64,000 bases of DNA from Streptomyces paradoxus (GCF_014202475.1 NZ_JACHGV010000002.1:372001-436000); one strand, 5' to 3'; numbered from the stretch's first letter, positions 17,040 to 25,572 are shown. Notes: generated by a model not told the origin, from the sequence alone. Numbers and translations: made by a program.

Positions 17040-17095
17040 GTGGCTTGTCGCGCAGTTCCCCGCGCTCCTGAGGACGCGACCCCACGCCCCGTTTC
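17040..17095. repeat. dispersed intergenic repeat, copy 3
   Basis: GTGGCTTGTCGCGCAGTTCC continuing into CCCGCGCTCCTGAGG and ending in CGCCCCGTTTCAGG. It shares the exact core GTCGCGCAGTTCCCCGCG with copy 2 and the GTGGCT-GTCGCG flank with copy 1 in opposite orientation. It sits immediately after the chelatase stop codon on the minus strand. Confidence 0.55.
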
Positions 17096-17861
17096 AGGCC
17101 GAGGCCAGTGCAGGTTCGGCAGCCACCGTCAGCGCTTCCTCGTAGCGGTGGAGGACGAGCTGGGCCATCGAGGGGTGGGTGCCCAGGGGGGCCGCCGCTA
17201 TCCAGGGGGCCTGCCGGGCGCACTCCGTGGCGAAGCGGCCCGGGGCCGTGAAGTAGGACGCGAGGGCGATGTGGCGGCGGCCCCTCGCCAGGAGGGTGCG
17301 GACCGCGGTCTGGACCGTGGGCGTGGCGGCCGAGGCGTAGGCCGGGATGACCGGGACGCCCAGTCGGGCCGCCAGGAGGTGGGCCGTGCGGGACGTGTCC
17401 GCCTTCGCGTCCGGGTCGCGGGAGCCCGCCGCGGCGAGGACGACCGCGCTGGTGCGGTGGGGGGTGCCGCCCCAGCCGGCTTCCGTGAGGCGTGCCTGGA
17501 GGGCGTCGACCAGGAGCGGGTGCGGGCCGAGGGGGGCGGCCAGGCGGGTGCGGGCCCGGGACGCCGCCGCCATCTCGGGGATGTCCCGCTTGACGTGGTA
17601 GCCGCGGCTGAGGAGGAGGGGCACGAGGACCGCCTCCGTGTCCCCGAGGGCGGCGAGCGTGTCGGGGAGCAGCGGGGCGTTGAGTTCGATGTGGCCCAGG
17701 TGCACCGGCACGTCGGGGCGCAGGGCCCGGACCCGGTCCAGGAGCGCGCTCACCGTGCTCAGCGCGCGGGGGTCGCGGCTGCCATGGGCCACGACCACGA
17801 GGGCGGGCGGGGCCGGGCGACGCGTGGCGGGCGGCGGGACGAGGCTGAGCTGACTGGGCAT
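17094..17861 (-). CDS. sirohydrochlorin chelatase, CbiX/SirB type
   Basis: A 255-residue protein made of two related halves. The first has VVVAHGSRDPRAL with the metal-binding His, the second a weaker VVLAAAGSRDPDAKAD in which that His is replaced by Ala. VPLLLSRGYHVKRDIPE in the first half holds the second conserved His; SYFTAPGRFATE is the matching stretch in the second half. This is the layout of long CbiX chelatases that insert iron or cobalt into sirohydrochlorin to make siroheme or cobalamin precursors. Siroheme is needed by the nitrite reductase in this window (33528-36143), so a role in nitrite assimilation is plausible. Confidence 0.8.
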   Translation of the reverse strand: MPSQLSLVPPPATRRPAPPALVVVAHGSRDPRALSTVSALLDRVRALRPDVPVHLGHIELNAPLLPDTLAALGDTEAVLVPLLLSRGYHVKRDIPEMAAASRARTRLAAPLGPHPLLVDALQARLTEAGWGGTPHRTSAVVLAAAGSRDPDAKADTSRTAHLLAARLGVPVIPAYASAATPTVQTAVRTLLARGRRHIALASYFTAPGRFATECARQAPWIAAAPLGTHPSMAQLVLHRYEEALTVAAEPALASA

Positions 17862-18076
17862 GCACCGATGGTCGCGGCGCCACGTTGCCTTCCCGTTGCG
17901 GGGGCGTCACGGGTGTTTTCCAGCGGTTCACGTTGCGGGACGGGGGGTGTGTGAGCCGCCTTGACCTGGGGTTTCCCTGTATCGCGTGAAGCTGGTCACG
18001 TGGCTGTGGGTGAACCGGGCGGCCCGGGAGGGCGTCCCTGACTGTCGAGGGGGCCGACCTGGGGAGGGACCGTCCG

Positions 18077-18775
18077 ATGCGTCGAGTGACGTTCCGTGGA
18101 CCGCGGCTGCCGCGTACCCGGCGCGGGCAGCGGCGGCTGGTGCAGGCGGTGATGGCCGGGTGCGTGCTCGCGCTGCTTCCGGCGACGTGGATGTACGCCG
18201 TGGCGGGTGACCGGCTGCGGACGGCGGCGGATGTGCCGCGTACCGATGTGGCCGTGGTGTTCGGCGCCGGGCTGTGGGACGGGGAGCCCTCGCCGTATCT
18301 CGCGCACCGGCTGGACGCGGCGGCGGAGCTGTACCGGGAGGGCCGGGTCGAGGTGGTGCTCGTCACCGGGGACAACAGCCGCGAGGACTACGACGAGCCG
18401 GACGCGATGCGCGGGTACCTCACGCGGCACGGGGTGCCCGACGGGCGGATCGTCAGCGACTACGCGGGGTTCGACACCTGGGACTCCTGCGTGCGCGCGA
18501 AGAAGATCTTCGGGGTGGACGAGGCGGTGCTGATCAGCCAGGGCTTCCACATCCGGCGGGCGGTGGCGCTGTGCGAGGCGGCGGGGGTGACCTCGTACGG
18601 AGTCGGGGTGGACGCCGTGCACGACGCGACCTGGTACTACGGGGGCGCCCGGGAGATCTTCGCCGCCGGGAAGGCGGCGCTGGACGCGGTGTTCCGGCCG
18701 GATCCGCAGTTCCTCGGGCCCCGGGAGCCGGGCGTGGAGAGGGCGTTGGCCAGGGCCGAAGAAACGCTCGGATGA
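18077..18775 (+). CDS. SanA/YdcF-type membrane protein (DUF218)
   Basis: A 232-residue protein with one N-terminal membrane helix (LVQAVMAGCVLALLPATWMYAVAG) and an extracytoplasmic DUF218 domain: VAVVFGAGLWDGEPSPYLAHRLDAA, VVLVTGDNSREDYDEPDAM and LISQGFHIRRAVALCEAAGV. This matches the SanA group, linked in enteric bacteria to envelope barrier function and vancomycin sensitivity; the biochemical role is unknown. The ATG follows GGGGAGGGA at good spacing. It is monocistronic as far as can be seen. Confidence 0.75.
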   Translation: MRRVTFRGPRLPRTRRGQRRLVQAVMAGCVLALLPATWMYAVAGDRLRTAADVPRTDVAVVFGAGLWDGEPSPYLAHRLDAAAELYREGRVEVVLVTGDNSREDYDEPDAMRGYLTRHGVPDGRIVSDYAGFDTWDSCVRAKKIFGVDEAVLISQGFHIRRAVALCEAAGVTSYGVGVDAVHDATWYYGGAREIFAAGKAALDAVFRPDPQFLGPREPGVERALARAEETLG

Positions 18776-18800
18776 ATCCGGACGTTCTCCTCCGGCGAGT

Positions 18801-18831
18801 TTGACGCGGTCATTTCACCCCCGCGTATGAA
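18801..18831 (+). promoter_or_regulatory. possible vegetative promoter for the small secreted protein
   Basis: TTGACG at 18801-18806 and TATGAA at 18826-18831 resemble -35 and -10 boxes of the major sigma factor, but the 19-bp spacing is slightly long. The distance to the ATG at 18936 would leave a leader of about 100 nt. Confidence 0.35.
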
Positions 18832-18935
18832 TTACCCCTTCGGCGCTCTCCGTGTTCACACGATCACGCTTAGTGTCTTCGCCGGGCGGCGGCGGATCGG
18901 GCCGTCCGCCGCGAAACTGGGGGAAAGGACATGCG

Positions 18936-19244
18936 ATGACTCGACTTCGCTCCGCGTTGGTGGTGGCCGCCGCGGGTGCGCTGCTGGCGGTGCCGGCCGC
19001 CATGGGGACCGCCTCGGCGGCGCCCGTGGCGGCACCGGTGATCCAGGCTCCGGAGCCGGGCTGCGCGAAGCTCAGCGCCTATGGCCAGTGGTGGGCCGAC
19101 ATCCACAACGTGTGCGGGCACACCATCTCCGCCAGCGTGGAAGTCGACGGCTGGGACCCGTCGTGCATCCAGATCGGCCCCGGCGGGGTCGGCAGGATCG
19201 GCCTGGACCAGGGTGACGAGCCGTACTACGCGTACGAGTGCTGA
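18936..19244 (+). CDS. small secreted protein of the tendamistat (alpha-amylase inhibitor) type
   Basis: A 102-residue precursor with a Sec signal peptide (MTRLRSALVVAAAGALLAVP...ASA) and a mature part of about 74 residues with four cysteines spaced 17, 17 and 25 apart; tendamistat has 16, 18 and 28. The blocks YGQWWADIHNVC, CIQIGPGGVGRIG and the C-terminal YYAYEC line up with QSWRYSQADNGC, CYAVAPGQITTVG and ARYLARC of tendamistat as I remember it. The inhibitory Trp-Arg-Tyr triad is replaced (WWA), so amylase inhibition is doubtful. The ATG at 18936 follows GGGAAAGGA. Confidence 0.6.
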   Translation: MTRLRSALVVAAAGALLAVPAAMGTASAAPVAAPVIQAPEPGCAKLSAYGQWWADIHNVCGHTISASVEVDGWDPSCIQIGPGGVGRIGLDQGDEPYYAYEC

Positions 19245-19365
19245 CCTTGCTGTCCGCAGGGTGACCGGGGCCGTGTCCTGACCAGGCACAGTCCCTGAAC
19301 GTGTCCGGGGGTGGGGACGCGGCGCGTCGTCCCCGCCCCCGGATCCGCCGGGTCCGCCGGGTCCG

Positions 19366-20133
19366 TCAGCGGCCCTGGAAGCGCGGGGGGCGCTTCTCCA
19401 GGAAGGCCGTCATCCCCTCCTTCTGGTCGTCGGTGGCGAACAGGGCGTGGAAGACGCGGCGTTCGAAGCGGATACCGTCGCGCAGGCCGGTCTCCAGGGC
19501 CCGGTCGACGCACTCGCGGGCCGCCCTGACCGCCGCACGGCCGTAGGAGGCGATCGCCGCCGCCGCTTCGAGGGCCTCGGGAAGGACCCGGTCGTCCGGG
19601 ACCACGCGGGAGACGAGACCGCAGCGTCCGGCCTCCCGTGCGTCCATCGTGCGGCCGGTGAGCACCAGGTCCATGGCCGTGGCCCGGCCGACGAGACGCG
19701 TCAGCCGCTGGGTGCCGCCGATGCCGGGGATCACGCCCAGCTTGATCTCGGGCTGGCCGAAGACCGCCGACTCCCCCGCGACGACCAGGTCGCACATCAT
19801 CGCCAGCTCGCAACCGCCGCCCAGGGCATGGCCGTTGACGGCCGCGATCTTCGGGGTGCGGAGGTCCGCGAACTCCTCCCAGGCGGCGAAGTAGTCCTCG
19901 GCCGCCATGTCGACGGCCGTCTTCCCGGCCATCTCCTTGATGTCGGCGCCCGCGGCGAAGACCGTCTCCGAGCCGGTGACGACGAAGCAGCCGGTCTCCG
20001 GGTCCGTGTCCAGCGGGCGCAGCACGCCGAGGAGTTCGGCGAGGAGCTCACTGCTGAGCGCGTTGCGGACGTGCGGGCGGTGCAGGCGCACGGTCACCAC
20101 ACGGCCGTGCCGCTCGACCTTCAGATGGTTCAT
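19366..20133 (-). CDS. enoyl-CoA hydratase/isomerase family protein
   Basis: A 255-residue crotonase-fold enzyme. Both catalytic glutamates of true hydratases are visible, in GGGCELAMMCDLV and FGQPEIKLGVIPGIGGTQRL, and the oxyanion-hole region is FAAGADIKEMAG, so water addition to an enoyl-CoA is likely. The ATG at 20133 is chosen because AAAGGAG lies just upstream; a start 21 bp earlier is weaker. It is the last gene of a three-gene unit (adenylation enzyme, membrane flavoprotein, hydratase) with a 31-bp gap to the flavoprotein. It could instead act in ordinary beta-oxidation. Confidence 0.85.
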   Translation of the reverse strand: MNHLKVERHGRVVTVRLHRPHVRNALSSELLAELLGVLRPLDTDPETGCFVVTGSETVFAAGADIKEMAGKTAVDMAAEDYFAAWEEFADLRTPKIAAVNGHALGGGCELAMMCDLVVAGESAVFGQPEIKLGVIPGIGGTQRLTRLVGRATAMDLVLTGRTMDAREAGRCGLVSRVVPDDRVLPEALEAAAAIASYGRAAVRAARECVDRALETGLRDGIRFERRVFHALFATDDQKEGMTAFLEKRPPRFQGR

Positions 20134-20164
20134 CCCTCTTCTCCTTTCGAGCATCGCGTGCGGG

Positions 20165-21421
20165 TCATGAGTCCCAGATGGCGCCGTACGCCGGGATGCC
20201 CCGCCGTTCCAGGCCGTGGACCACCTGCCAGGTCAGCTTCTTGTTGGAGATGCAGATGACCGCCTCGGCGCCGAAGTCCCGGTAGGCCTCGTGGGCGAGG
20301 CTCACCATGTCGGGCTTGCCGTGCCGGGAGGTGTCCCAGACCAGGGCGTGCGGCTGGACGGCGAGGATCTCGTCGACCAGGGCGTCGCCGTAGGTCGCGC
20401 GGGGGTCGCGGGTCGCCCAGACCAGCCGGGAGGGCACCTGGGCGGCGAGCAGATGGGGCAGGCAGGGGCCGATGCCGCTGCCGGTGGCGACGTAGACGAC
20501 CTTGGTGAACAGGACCTCGATGTTGGCGACGCCGGCCGTGGTGATGCCCCTGACCCACACCTGCCGCGGGAGGTCGTCGATGAAGGAGCCGGTCCAGTCG
20601 CCGGCCCGGGAGATGGTCAGGCGGAAGCCCGGCTCGCCGGGGGCGGGGACGTTGGCGAAGGAGTGCCATTCCTTCAGCGGGCTGCGGCTGATCGCGGTGG
20701 AGGAGCCCGCGAAGGGGGTCTCGCCGTGGTCGAAGCGGGCCAGCACCACGTGGGAGGAGGGGCGTTCGAGGCGGACGTCCACCTTGCGCAGCCGCAGCCA
20801 GGGCAGGGCGACGCTGAAGGTGACCACCGCGAGGACGCCGACCTCCCAGGGGCCGGGCGACGACAGCAGCGTGTGCGTCCAGAACAGGGCCAGGGCCGCC
20901 CAGCCGCCGAAGCGGTGGATCCTCTCGAAGTGGTCGTGGTGGCGGGAGCGGAACGGGGGCAGGGCGGTGGCGATGACCAGCGCGAGGAGGGCGATCAGGG
21001 TCCAGCCGACGGCCCTGAGGGGGCCGCTCGGCGTCGTGATCGTCAGGGCCAGGAACCAGGCCGTGCCCGCCAGTGCCCCGCCGATGTGCAGGCCGCCGAA
21101 GTGGTAGACCTTGCCGAGCGTCCAGCGGACCCGCAGCGGCCAGCTGGTCGGCGCCGAAGTCGCCAGGCGGAACAGCAGGTTGATGACGTACTGCTGGCGG
21201 ACGGCGACGGCGAGGGCGAGGTTGGCGAGGGCCGCGTGCCCGAGGGTGGCGTCATCCAGGGGCCGAGCGGCCCACGCGATGGCCGCGTTGGCGAGGAGCA
21301 CCAGGGCCGCGAGCCGGTTGTAGTGCATCAGGCGGGGGTGCTTGAGCAGGCGGCGGGGGGCGGGCAGGAGCGGCGGGAGCCCGCCGGTGGCCTGGTGGTC
21401 GCGGGGCGGGGACGTGGTCAC
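20165..21421 (-). CDS. integral membrane flavoprotein with ferredoxin-reductase-like domain
   Basis: A 418-residue protein. About six membrane helices lie between residues 36 and 210, with histidines at helix edges (YHFGGLHIGG, HHDHFERIHRFGGWAALALFWTHTLL) that could ligate heme. A cytoplasmic reductase-like part follows, with an FAD-type region (FRLTISRAGDWTGSFIDDLP) and a nucleotide-binding motif (VYVATGSGIGPCLPHLL, about residue 310). The layout recalls fungal TmpA-type membrane flavoproteins and ferric reductases. It starts at a GTG inside the stop codon of the adenylation gene (GTGA), so the two are translationally coupled. Electron acceptor and substrate are unknown. Confidence 0.65.
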   Translation of the reverse strand: MTTSPPRDHQATGGLPPLLPAPRRLLKHPRLMHYNRLAALVLLANAAIAWAARPLDDATLGHAALANLALAVAVRQQYVINLLFRLATSAPTSWPLRVRWTLGKVYHFGGLHIGGALAGTAWFLALTITTPSGPLRAVGWTLIALLALVIATALPPFRSRHHDHFERIHRFGGWAALALFWTHTLLSSPGPWEVGVLAVVTFSVALPWLRLRKVDVRLERPSSHVVLARFDHGETPFAGSSTAISRSPLKEWHSFANVPAPGEPGFRLTISRAGDWTGSFIDDLPRQVWVRGITTAGVANIEVLFTKVVYVATGSGIGPCLPHLLAAQVPSRLVWATRDPRATYGDALVDEILAVQPHALVWDTSRHGKPDMVSLAHEAYRDFGAEAVICISNKKLTWQVVHGLERRGIPAYGAIWDS

Positions 21422-22938
21422 CGGGCCACCGCCACGCGCTCCTCGATCATGTGCAGCAGGGCCTGTTTGTCGACCTTGCCGCGGTCGGTCTCGGGGAGGA
21501 ACGCGAGCGGCAGGATCCGCTCGGGGACGCAGTAGTAGGGCAGGGCGTCCGCGACCGCGCGGCGCGCCGCGTCCGGGTCGACGTCCGCCGGGCAGACGAA
21601 GGAGACCAGGGTGCGGGCGTCGCGTTTCAGGGTGACGGCCCGGGTGCAGCCCGCGGCCGATTCCAGGACCGAGGAGACGGAGTCCAGTTCGACACGGAAG
21701 CCGCGCACCTTGACCTGGTCGTCGGTGCGTCCGAGGTGCTCCAGCTCGCCCTCGGGGGTCCAGCGGCCGAGGTCGCGGGTGCGGAACATGCGCCGGCCGC
21801 CGCCGAGGAACGGGTCTGGCGCGTAGCGCTCGGCGTTGAGGGAGTCGTCGCCGAGGTAGCCGGCGGAGACGCAGTCGCCGCCGGCCCACATCTCGCCCAC
21901 CTCGCCGACCGGCAGGGGGCGGCGGTCCGCGTCGAGCACGTACACCGTGTTGTTGGGGGTGGGGCGGCCGATGGTGAGCAGCGGGGCGGACGGGTCGTGG
22001 CGGCTCATGGTGTTGACGATCGTCGTCTCCGTGGGGCCGCAGCAGTTGAAGAAGGCGGCCTGCCGGGCCCACCGGTCGGCCAGCGGGCGCGGGCAGGGCT
22101 CCCCCGCGACGGCGACCGTGCGCACCCGGGGGCAGGCGGCCGGGTCGAGGCCGGACAGCACGGTCGGGGTCGCGATCAGCACGTCGGCGGTGCGGGCCGC
22201 CGCGGCGAGGTCCTTGCCGCGGATGACGAGGGTGCCGCCCTGGGCGAGGCAGCCGAGGATCTCCCAGGCGGCCATGTCGAAGGCGATGTTGAGGAGCTGG
22301 GCGACCCGGTCGCCGGGCCGGACGCCGAGCCCGCCCGGGGCGGTGAGCAGGAGGTTGGCGACGTTGCGGTGGGTGACCTTCACGCCGTTGGGGCGGCCGG
22401 TGGTGCCGGAAGTGAACAGCACGTAGCAGCCGTCGTCGCCGCTGACGCGGACGCGCGGGGCCGGGGCGGGCGGCAGCGGCTCGTCGAGCGGGAGCAGCAG
22501 GTGGCCGTCGGGCAGGGGCACGCGGTGGGCGTGCTCGGCGGCCGTGAGGACGACCCGGGTGCGGGCGGTGCGGATGACGTGGGTGAGCTGGGCCGGGGGT
22601 GCGAGGCCGATGTCCTGCGGGACGTAGGCGGCGCCGGCCTTCAGGATGCCGAGCAGGCCGACCAGCATCGGGATGGACCGGCGGACGAAGAGGCCGACGT
22701 GGTCGCCGGGGCGCACGCCCTCGTCGGCCAGGCGGGCGGCGAGGGAGCCGGCGTACCGGTCGAGCTCGCCGTAGGTGATGCGGGCGCCCTGGTGTTCGGC
22801 GGCCACGGCGTGCGGGGTGGCCCGGGCGTGCCGGGCGACGGCGTGGTGCAGGAGCGGGTCGGGGACGGGGACGGTGGGGCCTCGGCCGTACTGCCGGAAG
22901 AGCTGCTGGTCGTGGGGGGTCAAGTGGCGCAGAGGCAT
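21418..22938 (-). CDS. stand-alone NRPS-type adenylation enzyme
   Basis: A 506-residue adenylate-forming enzyme with NRPS core motifs: A3 LFTSGTTGRPNGVKVTH (about 174-190), A4 NIAFDMAAWEI with Asp221 where amino-acid-activating domains bind the alpha-amino group, A5 FFNCCGPTETT, A7 FRTRDLGRW, A8 GRTDDQVKVRGFRVEL and A10 DRGKVDKQ with Lys488. The usual Lys in A3 is Asn. No carrier domain follows, so the aminoacyl-AMP must go to a separate acceptor or be used directly by the coupled membrane flavoprotein. The ATG at 22938 is backed by CAGGAGG; earlier in-frame starts lack one. Confidence 0.75.
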   Translation of the reverse strand: MPLRHLTPHDQQLFRQYGRGPTVPVPDPLLHHAVARHARATPHAVAAEHQGARITYGELDRYAGSLAARLADEGVRPGDHVGLFVRRSIPMLVGLLGILKAGAAYVPQDIGLAPPAQLTHVIRTARTRVVLTAAEHAHRVPLPDGHLLLPLDEPLPPAPAPRVRVSGDDGCYVLFTSGTTGRPNGVKVTHRNVANLLLTAPGGLGVRPGDRVAQLLNIAFDMAAWEILGCLAQGGTLVIRGKDLAAAARTADVLIATPTVLSGLDPAACPRVRTVAVAGEPCPRPLADRWARQAAFFNCCGPTETTIVNTMSRHDPSAPLLTIGRPTPNNTVYVLDADRRPLPVGEVGEMWAGGDCVSAGYLGDDSLNAERYAPDPFLGGGRRMFRTRDLGRWTPEGELEHLGRTDDQVKVRGFRVELDSVSSVLESAAGCTRAVTLKRDARTLVSFVCPADVDPDAARRAVADALPYYCVPERILPLAFLPETDRGKVDKQALLHMIEERVAVAR

Positions 22939-23330
22939 GATCGGGTGGCCTCCTGGCTGTTTCGAGGTCGGATTTGCCACCTGCGGTCCAGCCGCGGGTG
23001 GATGCAGCCGTGAGTGGCGGGCATGCCCGGGTCGAACGCCGTGCGGAGTCGTGCGAGCGCTGCGCGTAGCGAGAGCGTAGTGCGGCTGATTCAACTCTCA
23101 ACGAGGTCGGATCGGCCAAGAAAGGGAAGCAATGAGCCACATGTGGCGTCCTTCGTCCCACGGGCAACGTCCGTGGCGGTCGGCGACGACCTGAAGGAGG
23201 GCGGGCCTGTGCCTCACCAGGCGACGGGCCCCCGCCTCACGCGGGCGGGGCGGTGGCGGGGAGGTTGCCGTCCCGGCCGCGTAACAGGGAACCGTCCCGG
23301 GCGTAACACGGCCGACGCACGCTGAACGGT
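22939..23330. other. divergent intergenic region between the adenylation operon and nasA
   Basis: No coding frame with a recognisable product. The part next to the adenylation gene should hold its promoter, and the part next to nasA carries the phased GTAAC element. A direct repeat of CGAGGTCGGAT occurs at 22963-22973 and 23101-23111. GC-rich hairpin-forming sequence around 23230-23270 separates the two halves. Confidence 0.5.
23281..23318 (+). promoter_or_regulatory. candidate GlnR box upstream of nasA
   Basis: GTAAC-n6-CCGTC-n6-GTAAC-n6-GACGC: two exact GTAAC half-sites 22 bp apart, the spacing of Streptomyces GlnR a/b boxes, ending 12 bp before the ATG. The nirB block has a matching element at 32250-32287 with its GTAAC at the same 28-bp distance from the start codon. 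GlnR control of nitrate and nitrite genes is known in Streptomyces; binding here is inferred. Confidence 0.5.
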
Positions 23331-25466
23331 ATGCAGAGCACCGTGACGCCCACGCACTGCCCGTACTGCGCCCTGCAGTGCGGGATGAACCTGACGCCCG
23401 CGCCGGACGGGACCGTCGAGGTGAGCGAGCGCACGGACTTCCCGGTCAACCGGGGCGCGCTGTGCGGCAAGGGCCGCACGGCCGCGGCGGTGCTCGCGCC
23501 CGGCGTGCGCCTGACCTCCCCGTTGGTGCGCGACGAGGGCGGCGCGCTGGTGCCCGCCTCCTGGGACGAGGCACTGGACCGGATCGCCGCGGGGCTGGGC
23601 CGCACGCGCGCGGAGCACGGGCCCGACGCGGTCGGGGTGTTCGGCGGGGGCGGGCTGACGAACGAGAAGGCGTACACCCTCGGCAAGTTCGCGCGGGTCG
23701 TGCTCGGCACCTCGCAGATCGACTACAACGGGCGTTTCTGCATGTCGTCGGCGGCGGCCGCCGGCATCAAGGCGTTCGGGCTCGACCGCGGGCTGCCCTT
23801 CCCGCTGGAGGACATCCCGAAGTCCGGCTGCGTGATCCTCGTCGGGTCGAACCTCGCGGAGACCATGCCGCCGTCGCTGCGGTTCTTCACCGAGCTGAAG
23901 GAGAACGGCGGCACGCTGATCGTCATCGACCCGCGCCGCACGAAGACGGCCGAGCAGGCGGACCTGCACCTGGCGCCCCGGCCGGGCACGGACCTGGCGC
24001 TCGCCCTCGGCCTGCTGCACCTGGTCATCGCCGAGGGACGGGTGGACGAGGAGTACGTCCGGGAGCGCACGGCCGGGTGGGAGGACGCCCGGGCGGCGGC
24101 GATGGCGCACTGGCCGGAGTACGTGGAGCGGATCACGGGGGTGTCCGTTCCTCAACTCCGGGAGACCGTACGGCTGTTCTGCGAGCCGGAGTCGGCGATG
24201 GTGCTCACCGCCCGAGGGCCCGAGCAGCAGTCCAAGGGCACCGACACCGTGGGCGCGTGGATCAACCTGTGCCTCGCGACCGGCCGGGCCGGCCGCCCGC
24301 TGTCCGGGTACGGCTGTCTGACCGGGCAGGGCAACGGGCAGGGCGGGCGTGAACACGGGCAGAAGGCCGACCAGTTGCCGGGCTACCGCAAGCTCGACGA
24401 CCCGGCCGCGCGGGCCCATGTCGCCGGCGTGTGGGGAGTGGACCCGGACAGCCTGCCCGGCCCGGGGCGCAGTGCGTACGAGCTGCTGGACGCGCTGGGC
24501 ACCGACATCAGGTCGCTGCTGCTGATGGCGTCCAACCCGGTGGTGTCGGCGCCGCGTGCCGCGCACATCGAGGAGCGCATCAGGTCGCTGGACTTCCTGG
24601 CGGTCTGCGACGTGGTGCTGTCGGAGACGGCGGTGCTCGCGGACGTGGTCCTGCCGGTCACCCAGTGGGCCGAGGAGACGGGCACGACGACGAACCTGGA
24701 GGGCAGGGTCCTGCTGCGGCGCCGGGCGATCAGCCCGCCCGAGGGCATCCGCAGCGACCTGGAGGTGCTGCACGAACTCGCCGCCCGGCTGGGCGTGGAG
24801 AAGGGCTTCCCGACCGACCCGGAGGAGGTCTTCGAGGAACTGCGCCGGGCGTCGGCGGGCGGGGCGGCGGACTACTCGGGGATCACGTACCGGAGGCTGG
24901 CGGAGGAGAACGGGGTGTTCTGGCCCTGTCCGGCGGAGGCGGAGGTGGAGACGCCCGGCGAGGACGCGGGCGCCCGTCCCGGCGGGGAGGCACCGGCCGT
25001 GCACCCGGGCACGCCCCGTCTCTTCCTCGACCGTTTCGCCACTCCGGACGGCCGGGCCCGGTTCGTCCCCGTCTCGCACCGGGCGACCGCCGAGGAGCCC
25101 GACGAGGAGTACCCCGTGCTGCTCACCACGGGGCGGGTCGTGGCGCAGTACCAGTCCGGGGCGCAGACCCGGCGCGTGGCGGAGCTGAACTCCGCCGCCC
25201 CGGGGCCGTTCGTGGAACTGCACCCGAGGCTGGCGGCCCGGCTGGGAGCGGCCGAGGGGGATCCGGTGGCCGTCGTGTCGCGGCGGGGCCGGGCCGTGGC
25301 GCCCGCGAGGATCACGAACGCCATCCGGCCCGACACGGTCTTCATGCCCTTCCACTGGCCGGGCGAGGGCCGCGCCAACACCCTCACCAACCCCGCGCTC
25401 GACCCGACCTCCCGGATGCCGGAGTTCAAGGCGTGCGCGGTGCGGCTGGAGACCGTCGAGCGGTAG
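23331..25466 (+). CDS. nasA: assimilatory nitrate reductase, molybdopterin catalytic subunit
   Basis: A 711-residue molybdopterin oxidoreductase that reduces nitrate to nitrite in the cytoplasm. The N-terminal [4Fe-4S] motif is complete (Cys10-x2-Cys13-x3-Cys17-x27-Cys45, in HCPYCALQCG and ALCGKGR). The Mo-bis-MGD region shows YNGRFCMSSAAAAG, LVGSNLAETMP and LTGQGNGQGGREHG; the C-terminal dinucleotide-binding domain has LLTTGRVVAQYQSGAQTRRV. There is no Tat signal, which fits assimilatory rather than periplasmic enzymes. A formate dehydrogenase-type enzyme is the alternative, but the nirBD genes about 9 kb away and the shared upstream element support nitrate assimilation. Confidence 0.85.
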   Translation: MQSTVTPTHCPYCALQCGMNLTPAPDGTVEVSERTDFPVNRGALCGKGRTAAAVLAPGVRLTSPLVRDEGGALVPASWDEALDRIAAGLGRTRAEHGPDAVGVFGGGGLTNEKAYTLGKFARVVLGTSQIDYNGRFCMSSAAAAGIKAFGLDRGLPFPLEDIPKSGCVILVGSNLAETMPPSLRFFTELKENGGTLIVIDPRRTKTAEQADLHLAPRPGTDLALALGLLHLVIAEGRVDEEYVRERTAGWEDARAAAMAHWPEYVERITGVSVPQLRETVRLFCEPESAMVLTARGPEQQSKGTDTVGAWINLCLATGRAGRPLSGYGCLTGQGNGQGGREHGQKADQLPGYRKLDDPAARAHVAGVWGVDPDSLPGPGRSAYELLDALGTDIRSLLLMASNPVVSAPRAAHIEERIRSLDFLAVCDVVLSETAVLADVVLPVTQWAEETGTTTNLEGRVLLRRRAISPPEGIRSDLEVLHELAARLGVEKGFPTDPEEVFEELRRASAGGAADYSGITYRRLAEENGVFWPCPAEAEVETPGEDAGARPGGEAPAVHPGTPRLFLDRFATPDGRARFVPVSHRATAEEPDEEYPVLLTTGRVVAQYQSGAQTRRVAELNSAAPGPFVELHPRLAARLGAAEGDPVAVVSRRGRAVAPARITNAIRPDTVFMPFHWPGEGRANTLTNPALDPTSRMPEFKACAVRLETVER

Positions 25467-25565
25467 GGGGCTTCTGATGGATCTCCGTGGAGGAAGGAGC
25501 GGCGTGCGGTGCGTGCTCTCGGCGTGCCGGGGGTCGGGACGCCGCGGAGATCCGTCAGAAGCCCC
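25467..25565. terminator. long-stem bidirectional hairpin between nasA and the M4 protease gene
   Basis: Two 24-bp arms (25467-25490 and 25542-25565) are inverted copies with two mismatches, separated by a 51-nt spacer. The left arm starts GGGGCTTCTGATGGATCTCC. The hairpin begins right after the nasA stop and ends a few bases before the stop of the convergent protease gene, so it can end both transcripts. There is no T-run, as is usual in Streptomyces. Confidence 0.7.
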
Positions 25566-25572
25566 CTAGGGG

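Noticed and set aside
21422..23167. A 1000-codon frame on the minus strand that extends the flavoprotein upstream
   Set aside because: The added part overlaps the adenylation gene in another frame and is Arg/Pro-rich, typical of a GC-rich shadow frame; the GTGA overlap at 21418-21421 marks the real start.
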